Shown: positions 47,197 through 63,082 of the stretch, in pieces | Layout of the letters: each line of letters opens with the position of its first letter | Position numbering within the stretch: the stretch's first letter is position 1 | Source of the DNA: Psettodes erumei | Taxonomy: Eukaryota; Chordata; Actinopteri; Pleuronectiformes; Psettodidae | Length of the DNA stretch: 64,000 bases | Direction: 5' to 3' | Assembly: GCA_016785225.1 (NCBI GenBank) | Contig: JAFBJZ010000672.1 | Span: 42,501-106,500, forward strand | Translations under genes and position numbers: made by a program | Notes under the pieces: model-generated | Databases searched by the model: none | Told to the model about the DNA's origin: nothing | The model's input: only the letters and a program-made list of their open reading frames with translations

Positions 47197-48183
47197 CGGG
47201 TTAAAGAGTTACCAGCGATGACGACGGCGCCGCACCAGCCCATTGTTAGAAAGCGCCGTTACTCACACCTGTGTAAATTATTCACCTTTGTTTTACACGC
47301 CGATATACAGCTGCAGTACTTGTACAACAGTTTTGTATATAAATACACGGTTTAGTTTGTATCTTTTTCTACAAACCGTGACGTCCTCACACGACTTTCC
47401 CCGTTCTCATCGTTGTGACGACACACGTCGCCTCAGACCTGAACGCGGCCGAGGAAATTTAATTTATGTTACATTATTTATACAAATATTATTCTGACTA
47501 ATGTCTCGATACAGTGAGATTAAAACAGCCAGACGCTCCTGCTGCATAAAACATGGAGTCCACTTGTGGATTAATTAACGAACGGGAGATTAACGACGAC
47601 GGCGTGAATCCACCCCGGCGGCGTTTCAGCGACGCAGGTATCAAACCTGCAACCTTCGACCAATCACTAAGGGGGGTCAATTGATTTCACTTGTGAGTGG
47701 CAGAGAGCGCACACACACACACACACACACACACAGAGGGCGTGGCGAACTAGTGAGGCTTCTAATGAGCTCATTAAATGCAATTCTTTATGCAGAGCGT
47801 GAAGGATCCTCCAGTGTAACCCCACACACACACACACGGGGGGGTGGGGGGGGTGGTGGGGGTCTAAACATGGGTAACTTCAGTGGGTGTTGACAACTGT
47901 CTAACTTCAAAATCTGTTGACAGCACATTTTAATTTCTGATTTTTAGTTTTAATCGTCGTCTGCTAGTTGGTCCAATTCGCCCCCCCCCGCACCCTCAGG
48001 GGGTCCTCACCCTCGGGTGGTGGTGGTGGTGGTGGTGGTGGGGGGGCCTCACATGGTCCAGGTTCGCTGGGTTCTCACTGAACTGCTTGCAAATGTGGTT
48101 CTGTTAATAACGTGTGAACCACTTCATTACTGTTTGTACTGAAATGAAAAAAGCCTTAAGGGGTAAATATGCTCCATCTGACA

Positions 48184-48184
<1 letters not shown>

Positions 48185-48277
<93 letters not shown>

Positions 48278-48282
48278 CACCT
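48185..48282. repeat. (CA)n microsatellite
   Basis: About 48 CA units with one GCACAC interruption near the right end. Confidence 0.95.
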
Positions 48283-48390
48283 CTCTGATGATGAAGATGA
48301 ATGAGTCTCCATTCATCCTTCAGTGTCATGTTGTGCTTTTCCATAACAACAAAGTTATTATATAAATACAACTAACTACAGTAACACAAT

Positions 48391-48427
<37 letters not shown>

Positions 48428-48640
48428 GGGGTTAACAGGGGTCGACAGATGTGTTGTGTTGTTTTTTTTCACCTGGGGCTTCCGGTGTGTGTGTGTGTGT
48501 TCACTCCGGATAATCCGGTTTCTGCCCACAGTCCAAAGTTGTGCATGCTGGGTGTGTGTGTCTGGGTGTGTGTGTGTGTGTGTGTGTCTGTGTGTGTGTG
48601 TCTGTGTGTGTGCGTCTGTGTGTGTGCGTCTGTGTGTGTC
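48391..48640. repeat. (GT)n and imperfect GT/CTGT repeats
   Basis: A (GT)n array at 48391-48426 is followed, after 60 bp, by diverged GT repeats with regular CTGT interruptions at 48551-48640. Confidence 0.85.
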
Positions 48641-48974
48641 AGACGTGACAAAGAGTAATGGAATAGTCTCCTGCCCCCCGTGACCCCCCCACACCCTGCC
48701 GCAGCACGGGATTAGCACTTATAGATAATGAAAAGCTGGAATAACGTGGCCTCGGCCCAGAAGGTCCGCGTTAGTCACCGGACGCATCAGACAGGCGGGG
48801 GCGGGATGTGATTGGCTCGTTAATCAGTAATGCTCATTCCGGACCAATCGGGTGCTTCGAGCGTGGGGAGAGCGTTTTTGCGGGAAGTGAGCCGGCGGCG
48901 CGGCGACCTGCGGGAGTCAGCGATCAGAAAAACAGGCGCTAACAGCCTGAGTGTGTGTGAGTGTGAGCCCCGCC

Positions 48975-52800
<3,826 letters not shown>

Positions 52801-52807
52801 GCAACGA

Positions 52808-52810
<3 letters not shown>

Positions 52811-52892
<82 letters not shown>

Positions 52893-53032
52893 ATCACTTC
52901 CGTGTTTTATCGGGACATTTGTCACTTTGAGCTGCTCCTTTCACAAACCTGCACGTGCATAATGTGATTAATGGGTTTTTCACTCACCTGCGTCTTGTGG
53001 GCTTTTTTTTTCTTTTAGTGTAGGCGTGATCA

Positions 53033-53077
<45 letters not shown>

Positions 53078-53371
53078 CATCTCTCTCTCACTTTCAGCTC
53101 AGTGCGTCTGGGGGGGTGGAGGCGCGGCGGCTGCTGCTGCGCACAGTTGCGATCCTCCTCTGCCTCCATCTACCTCCATCTCCTTCCTCTCTGCTGCCGC
53201 GACCTGAACGCGCGTCCGACAACTTTTGCCTTAGTTCATCTTTATTATTATTATTGATCGAGCGATCGATCGATTTGCCTTATCGGCGTCACGGTTTGTC
53301 ATGAGCGCAGCGCGCGGCGGGAGGCGACTCGCAGAGCAGCGGCAGCGTCAAGGTGAGCGTTTCATTTCATT

Positions 53372-53429
<58 letters not shown>

Positions 53430-53434
53430 ACACA
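52811..53434. repeat. Three (CA)n arrays upstream of the neuromedin receptor gene
   Basis: (CA)n at 52811-52890, 53033-53072 and 53376-53434, with ordinary sequence between them. The last lies just downstream of a candidate 5' UTR exon donor at 53352. Confidence 0.9.
53200..53352 (+). other. Candidate 5' UTR exon of neuromedin receptor gene
   Basis: GC-rich sequence ends in CAAG|GTGAGC after 53352. A strong acceptor (CTGTTTGCAG) ends at 54100, 128 nt before the receptor ATG. Spliced together they form a 5' leader. An ATG at 53301 in this exon would then open a short upstream frame of about 34 codons, ending before the receptor start. The left boundary is not defined. Confidence 0.35.
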
Positions 53435-54228
53435 CGTATGCGTTTTAATAACAACACAGGCATCAGCAAGTTCGAACGAGTTTAAACTAACGTGTAATTT
53501 CACGAATAAAGTTAATATTCCGCCTTTTACGCACAATTCTCTGCACGGAACCGACCCGGGTGTCGTCAGAACCGACAGGGTCGTTATGGGGGGGTAACCC
53601 CGACAACGCACCCCCCTCCCCCACCGTGTCGGTCGCATAACCTTGGATTTGCAGCCCGACGCCACGTAATCAACCTTCGGGAGCGCGCGTCATCGCCAAT
53701 TATCCCGCCAAGCGTGTCGCGAGCGATCTGGACTCGCCCGGTACCGGGTCCGGTCCGGAAGCGAGCGAAATGTGCGTGAAACCTGTTATCTGAGAGTGGA
53801 GGCAATTAGTCGATTAATGGATTAGTAGATAATCTCCCCAAATACAATAAAATAAAATAGTTATTTAATTAAAATGGGGAAAAAAACGATGGAGAGATTT
53901 GCTGCTTTTCTTATTTTGAGCTGAAAATCTTTAATTTATATAAAATCATAATAAGTGCATTTTTTATGACATTTTGAAAACGATTAATCAGTCAATCAAT
54001 TAATCAGGAGAAAAATGAGCAGATTGATTGTGAGAAGAAGAGCTGGAGTTAAAACCCTCCCTTCTGATTCCCTTTCATCTCACCGTGGTTCTGTTTGCAG
54101 CAGAACTCCCGGTGCCGAGCGGACCCAGGATTCAGCGCGGGATGCGTTGACGTCACCCACGGGTGCCCCCCCACCCCCCTCACCCCCCTGGCTCTTCCTC
54201 CTCCTCCTCCTCCTCCTCCTCCTCCGAA

Positions 54229-55624
54229 ATGGAGCCCACTCTGCAGGGCTCCTCTTCAAACGGGTCCAAACCGCTCCTGGACGCCGGCGCGGCGCCAAAC
54301 GGCACCGTGAACTCCACGGGCGACGTCAACCTCCTGGAGATCCTGGGCCCCAAACGGTCGCCCTTCTGCCTCCCGGTGACGGGCGTCTACCTGCTCATCT
54401 TCCTCACGGGCCTGAGCGGGAACCTGCTGACGTGCGCGGTGATCGCCAAGCACAAGAAGATGCGGAACCCGACCAACCTGTACCTGGTGAGCCTGGCGGC
54501 GTCGGACCTGCTGGTGCTGCTGTTCGGGATGCCGCTGGAGATTTACGACCTGTGGCAGAACTACCCGTTCCCCTTCGGCGCCGGCGGCTGCTACTTCAAG
54601 ACCTTCCTCTTCGAGACGGTGTGCTTCGCCTCCATCCTCAACGTGACGGCGCTGAGCGTGGAGCGCTACATCGCCGTGGTGCACCCGCTCAAGACGCGCT
54701 ACCTGTCCACCAACCAGCGCGCCAAGCAGGCGATCGGCGCCGTGTGGGCGGTGGCGATGGCGTGCGCCGTCCCCAACACCTCGCTGCACGGCATCTTCTA
54801 CCTGCCGGAGAGGATGGAGGAGTCGGCCATCTGCACCGTGCTGACGCCGCTGTGGGTCTACAACGTGGTGATGCAGGTCACCACCGTCTGCTTCTACTTC
54901 GTGCCCATGGCGGTCATCAGCGTGCTCTACCTGGTGATGGCGCTCCACCTGAGCCGGGAGACGCGGCGGCGGCGGTGGCGGCCCAGCGGCGACCTGGGGA
55001 AGAACTGCGGCGGCGGCGGCGCCCGGAGGAAGATCAGCGTGGAGAGCCGGCGCAGGAGGCAGGTCATCAAGATGCTCTGTGAGTTTTCCTTCCTTTCCCC
55101 CGAAACACGTTCGCCGGATCCGATTTAATCCCGCGCGATCGTTCGCAGTCTGTCGTCGTCGTTCCCGTTCCAAAAGACGGATTTTAATCCGCCCGCCTTC
55201 TCCGCCCTCCGCAGCGATCGTGGTGGCGGTGTTCGGCGTCTGCTGGGCGCCCTTCCACATCGAGCGGCTCCTGTGGAGCTCCGTCAGCCAGTGGACCGAC
55301 CTGATGCACAGCGTGTACCAGTCCGTCCACATCCTGTCGGGCGTCCTCTTCTACCTCAGCTCCGCCGCCAACCCCGTCATCTACAGCCTGCTGTCCACGC
55401 GCTTCAGGGAGGGTTTCCGCGAGCTGGTGTGCGCCCGCGCCGAGGACAGCGGCTCCGTCCGCGACTCGCCGCCCTTCCCCAAGATCCCGCTGGACCCCTC
55501 CGTCTCCGGCGTCGGGGCTCAGGCCGGGGGCAAGGACGGGAACGCCTTCGCCCCCCTGCTCAGCGCCGCGCCGAGCGCCGCCGCGTCCGTCCTGGCGTGC
55601 GAAGAGGCGACCTCGGCGTTCTGA
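54229..55624 (+). CDS. nmur3: Neuromedin-U receptor, class A GPCR, probably third paralogue
   Basis: Seven-helix receptor for neuromedin U/S peptides, expected to signal through Gq at the plasma membrane. Two exons: 54229-55078 and 55215-55624, joined at phase 1 within helix 6, give 419 aa. Three N-glycosylation sites lie near residues 11, 24 and 28. Helix 1 begins near 46. Cys121 and Cys202 are placed for the conserved extracellular disulfide. ERY (145-147) replaces DRY, as in known NMURs. The family segments MPLEIYDLWQNYPF, LNVTALSVERYIAVVHP and PNTSLHGI are clear. CWAP is at 293-296, and NPVIY, with I at 339, ends helix 7. The third loop is rich in Arg and Gly. Assignment to NMUR is firm; the paralogue (nmur1, 2 or 3) is inferred from gene neighbourhood. 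Codon third positions are strongly G/C. Confidence 0.92.
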
Positions 55625-55768
55625 CGAGGAGCGGCGCCGGGGACTCGTTACAGGAAGTGGGACGGTGATGCCGTTTCTCGGTGGTAAAAAAAAAATCAAA
55701 AAACAAATAATCCGGCGACACGCGTGTTTGTGTACAGATCAAAAACAAAACTACGGGACGCTGTAAAT

Positions 55769-55774
55769 AATAAA
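55769..55774 (+). terminator. Poly(A) signal of neuromedin receptor gene
   Basis: AATAAA in GTAAATAATAAACACG, about 145 nt after the stop codon. Confidence 0.65.
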
Positions 55775-56592
55775 CACGTGAGCTTTAATGGTGCTGACAG
55801 CGGCGTTCAGAAAAAAAATGTGGAACTAACCCTTTAATTCGCTTGTGGCTTTGCTGTCGCTCTTCTACTGTAACTGCTGCACGCCGGCGATCAATAACCT
55901 GAACGATTATCTGTTGATCTCTTTTGTCTTTTGTAAAACGTTTGTGTTTTGCCGCGCAGCGAAGAGAAAAAATAAAAAAGAAAAAAAAAAAAAAAAAAAA
56001 CGGGTCAAATCGGCGGCGGCGACGGGAAGAACGCGACGCCCTTATCGTCTTATCGTCGGAGCTTTTGTTCGCCGTGCCTGAAGATGTGAGAAGTGATTAT
56101 GGTTATTGTGCGACGATAAATAAATGTCTCAGCTGTCCAGCCCGTGTTAATGGGATATATATTCATCGTTGTGTGTTTTTTCTGACATAACGGCGAGGAA
56201 ACCGCCCGGAATTAATCGCCGGCTCCGTTCCTCGCCCAGACAGAGCGGACGTTTATTTATTTATTGTTTTTGTTTTCAGGCGGTGACGCCGTCCTCCCCC
56301 CGCACGCACCTGATGCAGCGTTTTCAATCTCTTTTCCCATTTCCCGCCGCGTCCCCAGACAGCCGGCTCCGTCGGAGAAATTTAAAACGCCGGCCTTCGC
56401 CTCACGAGGGTTATTTGGGTCCGCTCGCCGTTTTCAGGGATTACACGTGGCGAGCGAAGGCCCCGCCGTCCTCAGCCGCCGCTTATCGAGGAGACGGAGC
56501 GTTCTGCGTGAGATTGTGGTTCCGTTCCCGACCACTTCATTGACAGCGACGCGTATTTACATCTGGCGGGAAAAACGAGTCTCGAAAACAGT
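55775..56592. other. Spacer between convergent genes, nothing supported
   Basis: The tail-to-tail interval between the receptor and lactbl1 contains an A run at about 55980-56000 and otherwise unremarkable sequence. Confidence 0.6.
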
Positions 56593-56598
56593 TTTATT
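56593..56598 (-). terminator. Poly(A) signal of lactbl1
   Basis: AATAAA on the minus strand, about 330 nt after the stop codon at 56924. Confidence 0.5.
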
Positions 56599-56923
56599 TT
56601 GCGACGGGGGAAATGAGGCGGTGAATTCGCCGGGAGCCCGTAAAATCTAAATATATTCACTCGCGTGAGCTGTTGTTCCCCCACCGTGCTCGCTCGCGAC
56701 GTCTCGAGGACGGGTCGGACGCAGAGCGGGTTCAAACCACCGGGGTGGGGGTGGGTAAACGCGAGCGGCGGCGCATCGCGGGGAGGACGGTCACATACAT
56801 CATTCAGAAGAATAAAAAAAAAAACAATTTTCTGCGAGAGGCGTTTTCCAGCTGGGTCCCCTCAAGAGCGCGGGACAAAACTGTCCTTTACGTCCCAAGG
56901 ACGCGCGGCGCGTCTTCGGCGGT

Positions 56924-59225
56924 TCAGCCGGAGAAGGACGGCCTGCGGGCGATTCTCACCACGTTGTACGTGTTGAGCCCCGGAGCGTCGAACCCGGGCG
57001 ACAGCCCCCGCTTGTCCAGCGTGTAGAAGTTGAACAACTGTCCGTCCTGGGCTTCCAGGGACACGGAGGCGGCGCCGACCCGCAGGACGCAGGGGTACTC
57101 CTTCTCGAACACCACCCTGAAGACCCGGTCCACCAGGTAGTTGAGCTTTATCGTCCTGTACTTCTCCGGGATCAGCTCCTCGATCTGCGGCCCGAACTGC
57201 TGCATGACCAGAACCCCGTCGGGCCCGACTTTGATCTCGTAGAAGGTGATGTTGCCGTAGGTGAAGAAGCCGACGTAAGGGTCCGGGTTGGGCGGCGCCG
57301 ACGCCACCTTCTTGGCCTCCCTGAAGGCCTTCTCCAGGGCGGGGACGATGTGGGTGTAGGCCCTGGCGACCACGTCCTGGTTCTGGGACCTGCTGCCGGC
57401 CATGAGCACGACCAGGCCCAGCTTGAGCCTGGGGATCAGGGAGAAGGAGGCGGAGTAGCCGTCCAGGTCGCCGTCCTTGCGCACCACCTCGTAGCCCATC
57501 AGCTCGTTCACCTCCCACGGCGTCCCCGTGCGGTTGGCGAAGTAGTCCTCGTCGCACCTGAAGAGCGGCGTCAGCATGATCTTCAGCGAGTCGGGCTCCA
57601 GCAGCTTGCGGTGGTAGGCGCCCAGCAGCATCATGGCCAGCTTGGCCAGGTCCGCCGCCGTGGAGAACATCTGGCCCGAGGGCCGGTACCAGCCCAGGTC
57701 GTAGAGCGGCGCCGGCTTCCCGTTGGAGTAAACGCCCACCGCCATCTGGCCCTGCAGCCCCGGGGCCACGTCGAAGCCGGTGTCCTCCATCCCCAGCCGG
57801 TCCAGGACGTTGTCCGTGATCCAGCGCTGGTAGTCGACGCCGGCGACCCGCTCAGCCATGACGTGGGCGAGCAGAGAGAAGGCCAGGTTGCTGTAGTGAC
57901 ATCTGCGGGGAGGCGGCAGAGAGAGAACGCCACGCTGAAAAAAAAATCAAGCATTGGTGCGTTTTCGCACAATTCGCTGCTCCGGGCGGGATCTCACTTG
58001 GTGCCGGGGTCGGCGACGAGGACGTCGTCCTGCAGCAGGTTGACCGCAGATTGCGTTTTTCCTTTCCAGAGCAGGTTGGTGGCTCGGAGTCTCCTGGGCA
58101 GACCTGGATCAGGAAGCGAAATCGATAAACCCGGCCGCCGCGTTAACCCCCCCCCGGGCGAGTTCCCGGCGCCGCGGGTACCTGAGAGCTGGCTCGCCAT
58201 CCTGCGCAGGGTGACGGAGGAGGAGCGGATCTGCACCTCGCCGCTGTCCAGGAATATCAGGCCGTCCGTCACGTACTTGAGCTGCGAGTCGCGCGTCTTC
58301 CCCAGCGGGTTCTTGATGGTGAAGTTCTCCACGTACTTCTCCAGGGGGTCGTCCAGGGAGCCGATCCTCCCGTCCTCCCACAGGCGGTACAGCATCAGCG
58401 CCGGGAAGATCTTGGACACGCTGGCGATTCTGTGGGAGAGATTAGCTTAAGAGTGGAGACCGGAAAAACGGAGGGGAACGTCGATCGGTGAATCTTGCAC
58501 AAGAGGGTTATAAAAACTAAAAGTTTGAGTTGAGTGGATGCAACTTAAAGACAAAATATTCCTTCGATCCGAGGAGCAGGAAATCCCTCGTTTATTTAAA
58601 AAACAAAAAAAAGCTGTTCACAAATAAAACAACAAAACAATCTGCTGATTAAATCCGTCAAGATAAGCCGAGGAACAAACACACACATCTGCTCAGAGAT
58701 GACTGTGTTTTCAAATCAGACGCCCTATTGTTCAATCTCATCCTCACGCCTGCACCGATGGCGGCGGCGAGAATGTTTAATCGTGGTAAAAGGGCCTTTA
58801 ATGGAGCATGAGAGCGTCTGAAAGAAGCTCAGTCAACGGTGCTAATCTGACGGTGTGCAGCAGACGCTCGCCGTCTTCGCTACATCTTGTTTGTCGTGCA
58901 CTTTACCCCCCCCACGTGGCGACCGGCCCGTCGCCGCGGCACGTGATTGGAGGAGCTGCCCGGTCCTGCTCTTCACCTCCCGATTACGTCGCACTTACCG
59001 AACCCGCTGAGCTGCAGGACGCCGCGGCTCATCACCGTGTCTCTTTAACGTCGCCTGATTGCGGCCAGCTCGCCGCGTCCAGCTCACGGCGGGCGCCGGC
59101 GCTGCTCTTTTCTGTCGTGAATCATCACGCCACCTAATGTGTTAACTTCCTGTGTCAGGGCTTCACTTACTTATAACGTGATCTGCTCCTGCATTAAATA
59201 AAGTGCTGCTTTTTCTTCGCTACAG

Positions 59226-59270
<45 letters not shown>

Positions 59271-62200
59271 AGCAGTCACTTCGCCTTGTTATCTTCTGAC
59301 CTCCAGGAGTCACAGCATCGCCGTCTCGCGCCGCCAATTACACGTCGGGAGCCGGGAGCCGCCGCGCAGACGTGAACGAAATGAGAAGCGGCGTAACGAC
59401 CCCGAGCGAGCGCCGCGGATGTTTCCGAACAACAACAACAACAACAACAACAACCGCTTCACGGGTCGGCGATTCCCTCGTCGTTCCCGCGGGGGCGTGC
59501 GGGCCTCACCTGTAGATGGTGTACTCGTTGGGGGGGCCGGAGACGGGGTCGCTGCCGTTCCTCTTGCCGAAGTTGCCGGTCCACAGAACGGTGTCGTTTA
59601 AGATGACGATGGCCGACAGAGCCGGGAGGCTGACGGGGTTGACGCTCTGCCGCAGCAGGGCGTCCACCTGGAAGACAGGTGAGGAGGGGGAAGGGGGGGT
59701 TGTCCTCACGTTCACGAATGTTTACCTGAAGGCGAGCGACAGGTGAGACGTGCTCTCTCTCTCGACTCGTGCAGGAATTTAAATTCGTCTTAGACGTTCG
59801 ACCTGAAATGTCACGTCTCCGCGGAGGTTTTGTTCGCACGCGGTCGACCGACCGAAACGCAGAAACAAGACGCAGGGGGGACGGACTGTCCGTCAAACTG
59901 TCCTCCCGGTGGACTCTTTGTAGAGCGAGGGGGTCACGACCTCTCCTGAAGATACAGGGAGGGTGAAAAATGAGAGAAGATCAGCAGTTACCACGGCGAC
60001 GGTGGGGATTAGCAATCTAATCACAGTTTATATAATAACTGCAGCTTCCGTACGTTTGACACGTCTTCGCGGTTGAGACTCCGTGTCGCCGTCGCTCACG
60101 TTGTCCCCATGTGCCGGCTCGTCCTCGCCCTTCGCCGCCGCCGAACCGCGTTAACGCAACCTTTCGCTCGGACACACGCCTCTTTCATCCCCTGTATCTT
60201 TTAATCTCCTCCTGTCAGCTGGTGTGAAGGATTACCGCGGCCGGCCCCGTGAATTTCCTCGGCTGAGAGGCGACCGCGGGCTTAAATCCGCCCTGCGGCG
60301 CTGAAACCCCACCTCCCCACCTCCCCACCTTTTCCAGGGCCTCCTTCAGGCTGGGGATGGGGTGCTCCAGCGGGAGAGGCTCCGGGAAGCGAGGGCACAT
60401 CATCTCGGATTTGGCGTGGCGCCCCGTCCCTTCGTCTGGGCGGCGGACGGGAAAAGGAGAAGAGAGGAAGACAAAAGAGCGGATGAAGCACGGAGGGTCG
60501 TGGATGTTGTAATTCCCACTTGATATTTGATGGAATAATGAATCCGGGCGTAACTGGCCGGCCTGGGGCCTCATTAATTCCTCTCCGTTTCATGTCGGCG
60601 TGAGGCGATAAGGTTTTTGACGGGCGTGCGCCCCCGCTGTGAATTCTGGGTGCACTTCGGCGCGTTTCATTGTCGCCTCGCGCCGGCCATTTGCATTTCC
60701 ATTATGCGCGGCCGCCACACGTGAAAAATGAGTTTTCCGGAACATGAAAAGACGCATCAGGGGGGGGCGGTGCGCGCTTTTCCCGTTAATGACGTCACCT
60801 GACGGGACCTTCGCTTGTAACAGAACACAGGGATGAGAAAACCTGGCGCGGGAAAGCGTTGATGTCGAGCGCCCGATGAGACAACGTAATCGACTTAAAG
60901 CCGACCGCTGGTCACAGCTGGAGGGACGAGCTGTGATCCACGACCACGCGGTTCTTTCATTTTCAAATCCAACTTGTGCTTTTTAATCAGGAAAAACTCC
61001 TGGTTGGTGGTTGTGTTGTCGTTAGCTCCGATTAAAAAAATTTAAAATTTTTTTTTGTTTTTATCCAAAATTAACAAAAGATAAACTCGTGCACCGACCA
61101 TTTCCAAAAATTCAGCTGAATTTTTAAAAAATTTGAATTAAAAAAACAAACAAGGCGCCTTACCTGGCAGAACCTTTGGCAGCTGGTACTGCCACAGGAA
61201 GCATCCGGTCATCACCAGCGACAGAACCAGGAAGAACACCAGACCCAGCTGGGTCCACTTCACCTTCATCCTGCCGGTTTTGGCGAGTCCGTCCAGCTTC
61301 ACGGCGGCGGCGGGAGCGTCCGCGGCTGGAGTCGGCTTAAACACAGACAGGACGTAAAAGCAGACAGGTCAGCACCGAGGGCGACAAACAGGAAGTTCCT
61401 CCTCCAGTTTGACTTCCGTCGGGAGAAGAAGTCGGAAGTCCTCCGTCACCTTCTCCGGGGATTCCCGGCGCACTTAGCGGTACTCACCACCTGACGCCTC
61501 GCGGGCCCGGGCGCGGTGGATTACCGGCGACTCGGGAATCCTCTTATCGCTCAATCAACATCCCGGCCGTTCGCTCGGAGTTACCGCCGCCGTGGGAGCG
61601 AATCCCGTTCCCCGGAGGCAGCGTCCCGTCGGAGGTTTTTTCCCGCGCAGGACGAGGGCTCGGACACGAGCTCCGGCTTCTCCCTGACTGCGCTTCGTGA
61701 TGCTGGGCCCCCCGTCCCTCACAATTCAATTTCCTCCCCGCTCGCCGCCGGGCGGTTGACATCATAATCCTCCAGATTTACTCCACCAGAGCGGCCGGGG
61801 AAATCTTAATCCTTAATCCCGGGGAATCAATTCACTCCAGTCCAGCCTCGCCTCGCCTCGCTGCGGAGCCCCATGGCCGACCCCAGATGGGGGTGGCAGC
61901 CAAAATAAAATGGGATGGGGGGGTGACAGGGCGACTCTTTGACGATCAGCTGATCAGGTTGAAAGAAGACGTGATGATTGTAAATGAACCGTGAATGAGG
62001 ATCTGAGACCTTTCATCCATTTCTCACCGTTTCCTTCCTCCTCCGCCTTGTTCCTGATCCATCCGCGATGAGCTCGTATACGTTACACGCTGAAAAGCGT
62101 TTCCCATAAAATCTAATTTTTATCGATCAATAAAAAATATTTAACAGTCATGTTAGCAGTGTTGCTTTTTTTATCGGGTCTGACATTTGTACTGGAGAGC

Positions 62201-62680
62201 GGCTAAGCCCGCTCATCTTATCTTCTTATCTAACAGTGGGCGGTGGGGATATCACGGTATCATCATCATCATCATCATCATCTCACAGTGTGTGTATATA
62301 TATAAATACACACACACACACACACACACCATGAGATTTGCTGTTTAGTTTTTCAGCCGTTTAATATCTGGCTCTGGCCATCGCGATGTCACGGAGCGCG
62401 GCCGGCGGCCGTCGCTCCTTCAAGATTAATCGCAAGTCATTAACGGGCGGGTCCGGATCTGAGCGGCGAGTCCCGGTGACCGGAGGTGCCAGGATGCATT
62501 GTGGGAAAAACTAAGTGCGAAAGCAAGGCAGCGGCTGATCCCGGTTGCATAACCTGCGATGGCCGTGGAAGAGCGGCAGCTGGCCCGCTTTCACCAGAGC
62601 GAGGACAAGCACACACACACACACACACACGCGTGTACACACATGCACACACACACACTCACGCACACGCATGCACGCAT

Positions 62681-62714
<34 letters not shown>

Positions 62715-62813
62715 ACACACCAGGGCATTTAGCATCAGAGCAGTTTGATGTGTTTGTAGTTTTTGCCAACTCTCTTCCTGCGAGGGTTTGTGTGTCTGAG
62801 GTTGTGAGTGTGT

Positions 62814-62863
<50 letters not shown>

Positions 62864-62937
62864 CGGTCCACTTTTACCTGAGCCTGAACCCCGTCCACTG
62901 AGGTCTCTCTCAGGACTTTACTGCCCGCCCTGCCCAT
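56924..62937 (-). CDS. lactbl1: Lactamase beta-like 1, serine beta-lactamase-fold membrane protein, 7 exons
   Basis: Member of the serine beta-lactamase/penicillin-binding-protein-like family; its substrate in vertebrates is not known to me. Exons: 62937-62878, 61335-61164, 60435-60329, 59667-59510, 58429-58182, 58103-57998, 57902-56924; all phases agree and give 609 aa. Exon 1 (MGRAGSKVLRETSVDGVQAQ, GCCATGG start context) was chosen because its phase-0 donor joins the exon-2 acceptor in frame. If wrong, Met43 (MKVKWTQLG) would be the start. One hydrophobic segment at about 50-68 suggests a type II membrane protein. The nucleophile motif SxxK is S169-V-S-K172 and the second motif YSN is 287-289. 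At the place of the third motif (KTG or HxG in relatives) stands DLDGYSA (about 429-435), so hydrolase activity is uncertain. Human LACTBL1 also maps to 1p36.12, supporting the synteny. It converges on the receptor gene. Confidence 0.88.
58430..59509 (-). other. lactbl1: lactbl1 intron with (CA)n
   Basis: Intron between the exon ending NEYTIY and the SxxK exon. (CA)n lies at 59226-59267 and an AAC repeat at about 59430-59453. No additional exon is needed, as the joined frame is intact. Confidence 0.75.
61336..62877 (-). other. lactbl1: lactbl1 first intron
   Basis: It carries an ATC-type repeat at about 62260-62282, (CA)n at 62309-62328, a mixed CA/GCATG repeat at 62610-62712 and (GT)n at 62810-62861. 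No other exon was recognised. Confidence 0.6.
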
Positions 62938-63028
62938 GGCTCTGCTGCAGCAGCTGTGACGTGAAACACAAAAACAAGCAGTTAGTTTGAACCGTCGCGC
63001 TTTTCCTGCACACTGCAAGACGGTTGTA

Positions 63029-63081
<53 letters not shown>
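62610..63081. repeat. CA/GT microsatellites around lactbl1 exon 1
   Basis: Mixed CA repeat at 62610-62712, (GT)n at 62810-62861 ending 17 bp before the exon-1 splice donor, and (GT)n at 63031-63081 about 95 bp upstream of the start codon. Confidence 0.9.

Positions 63082-63082
<1 letters not shown>

Noticed and set aside
54256..55332. 358-codon open frame antisense to the neuromedin receptor
   Set aside because: It is open only because the sense gene has almost uniformly G/C third codon positions; its own translation is His/Arg/Val-rich without any domain.
57350..58450. 366-codon open frame antisense to lactbl1
   Set aside because: Shadow of the GC-rich terminal exon; it crosses real lactbl1 introns and has no recognisable content.
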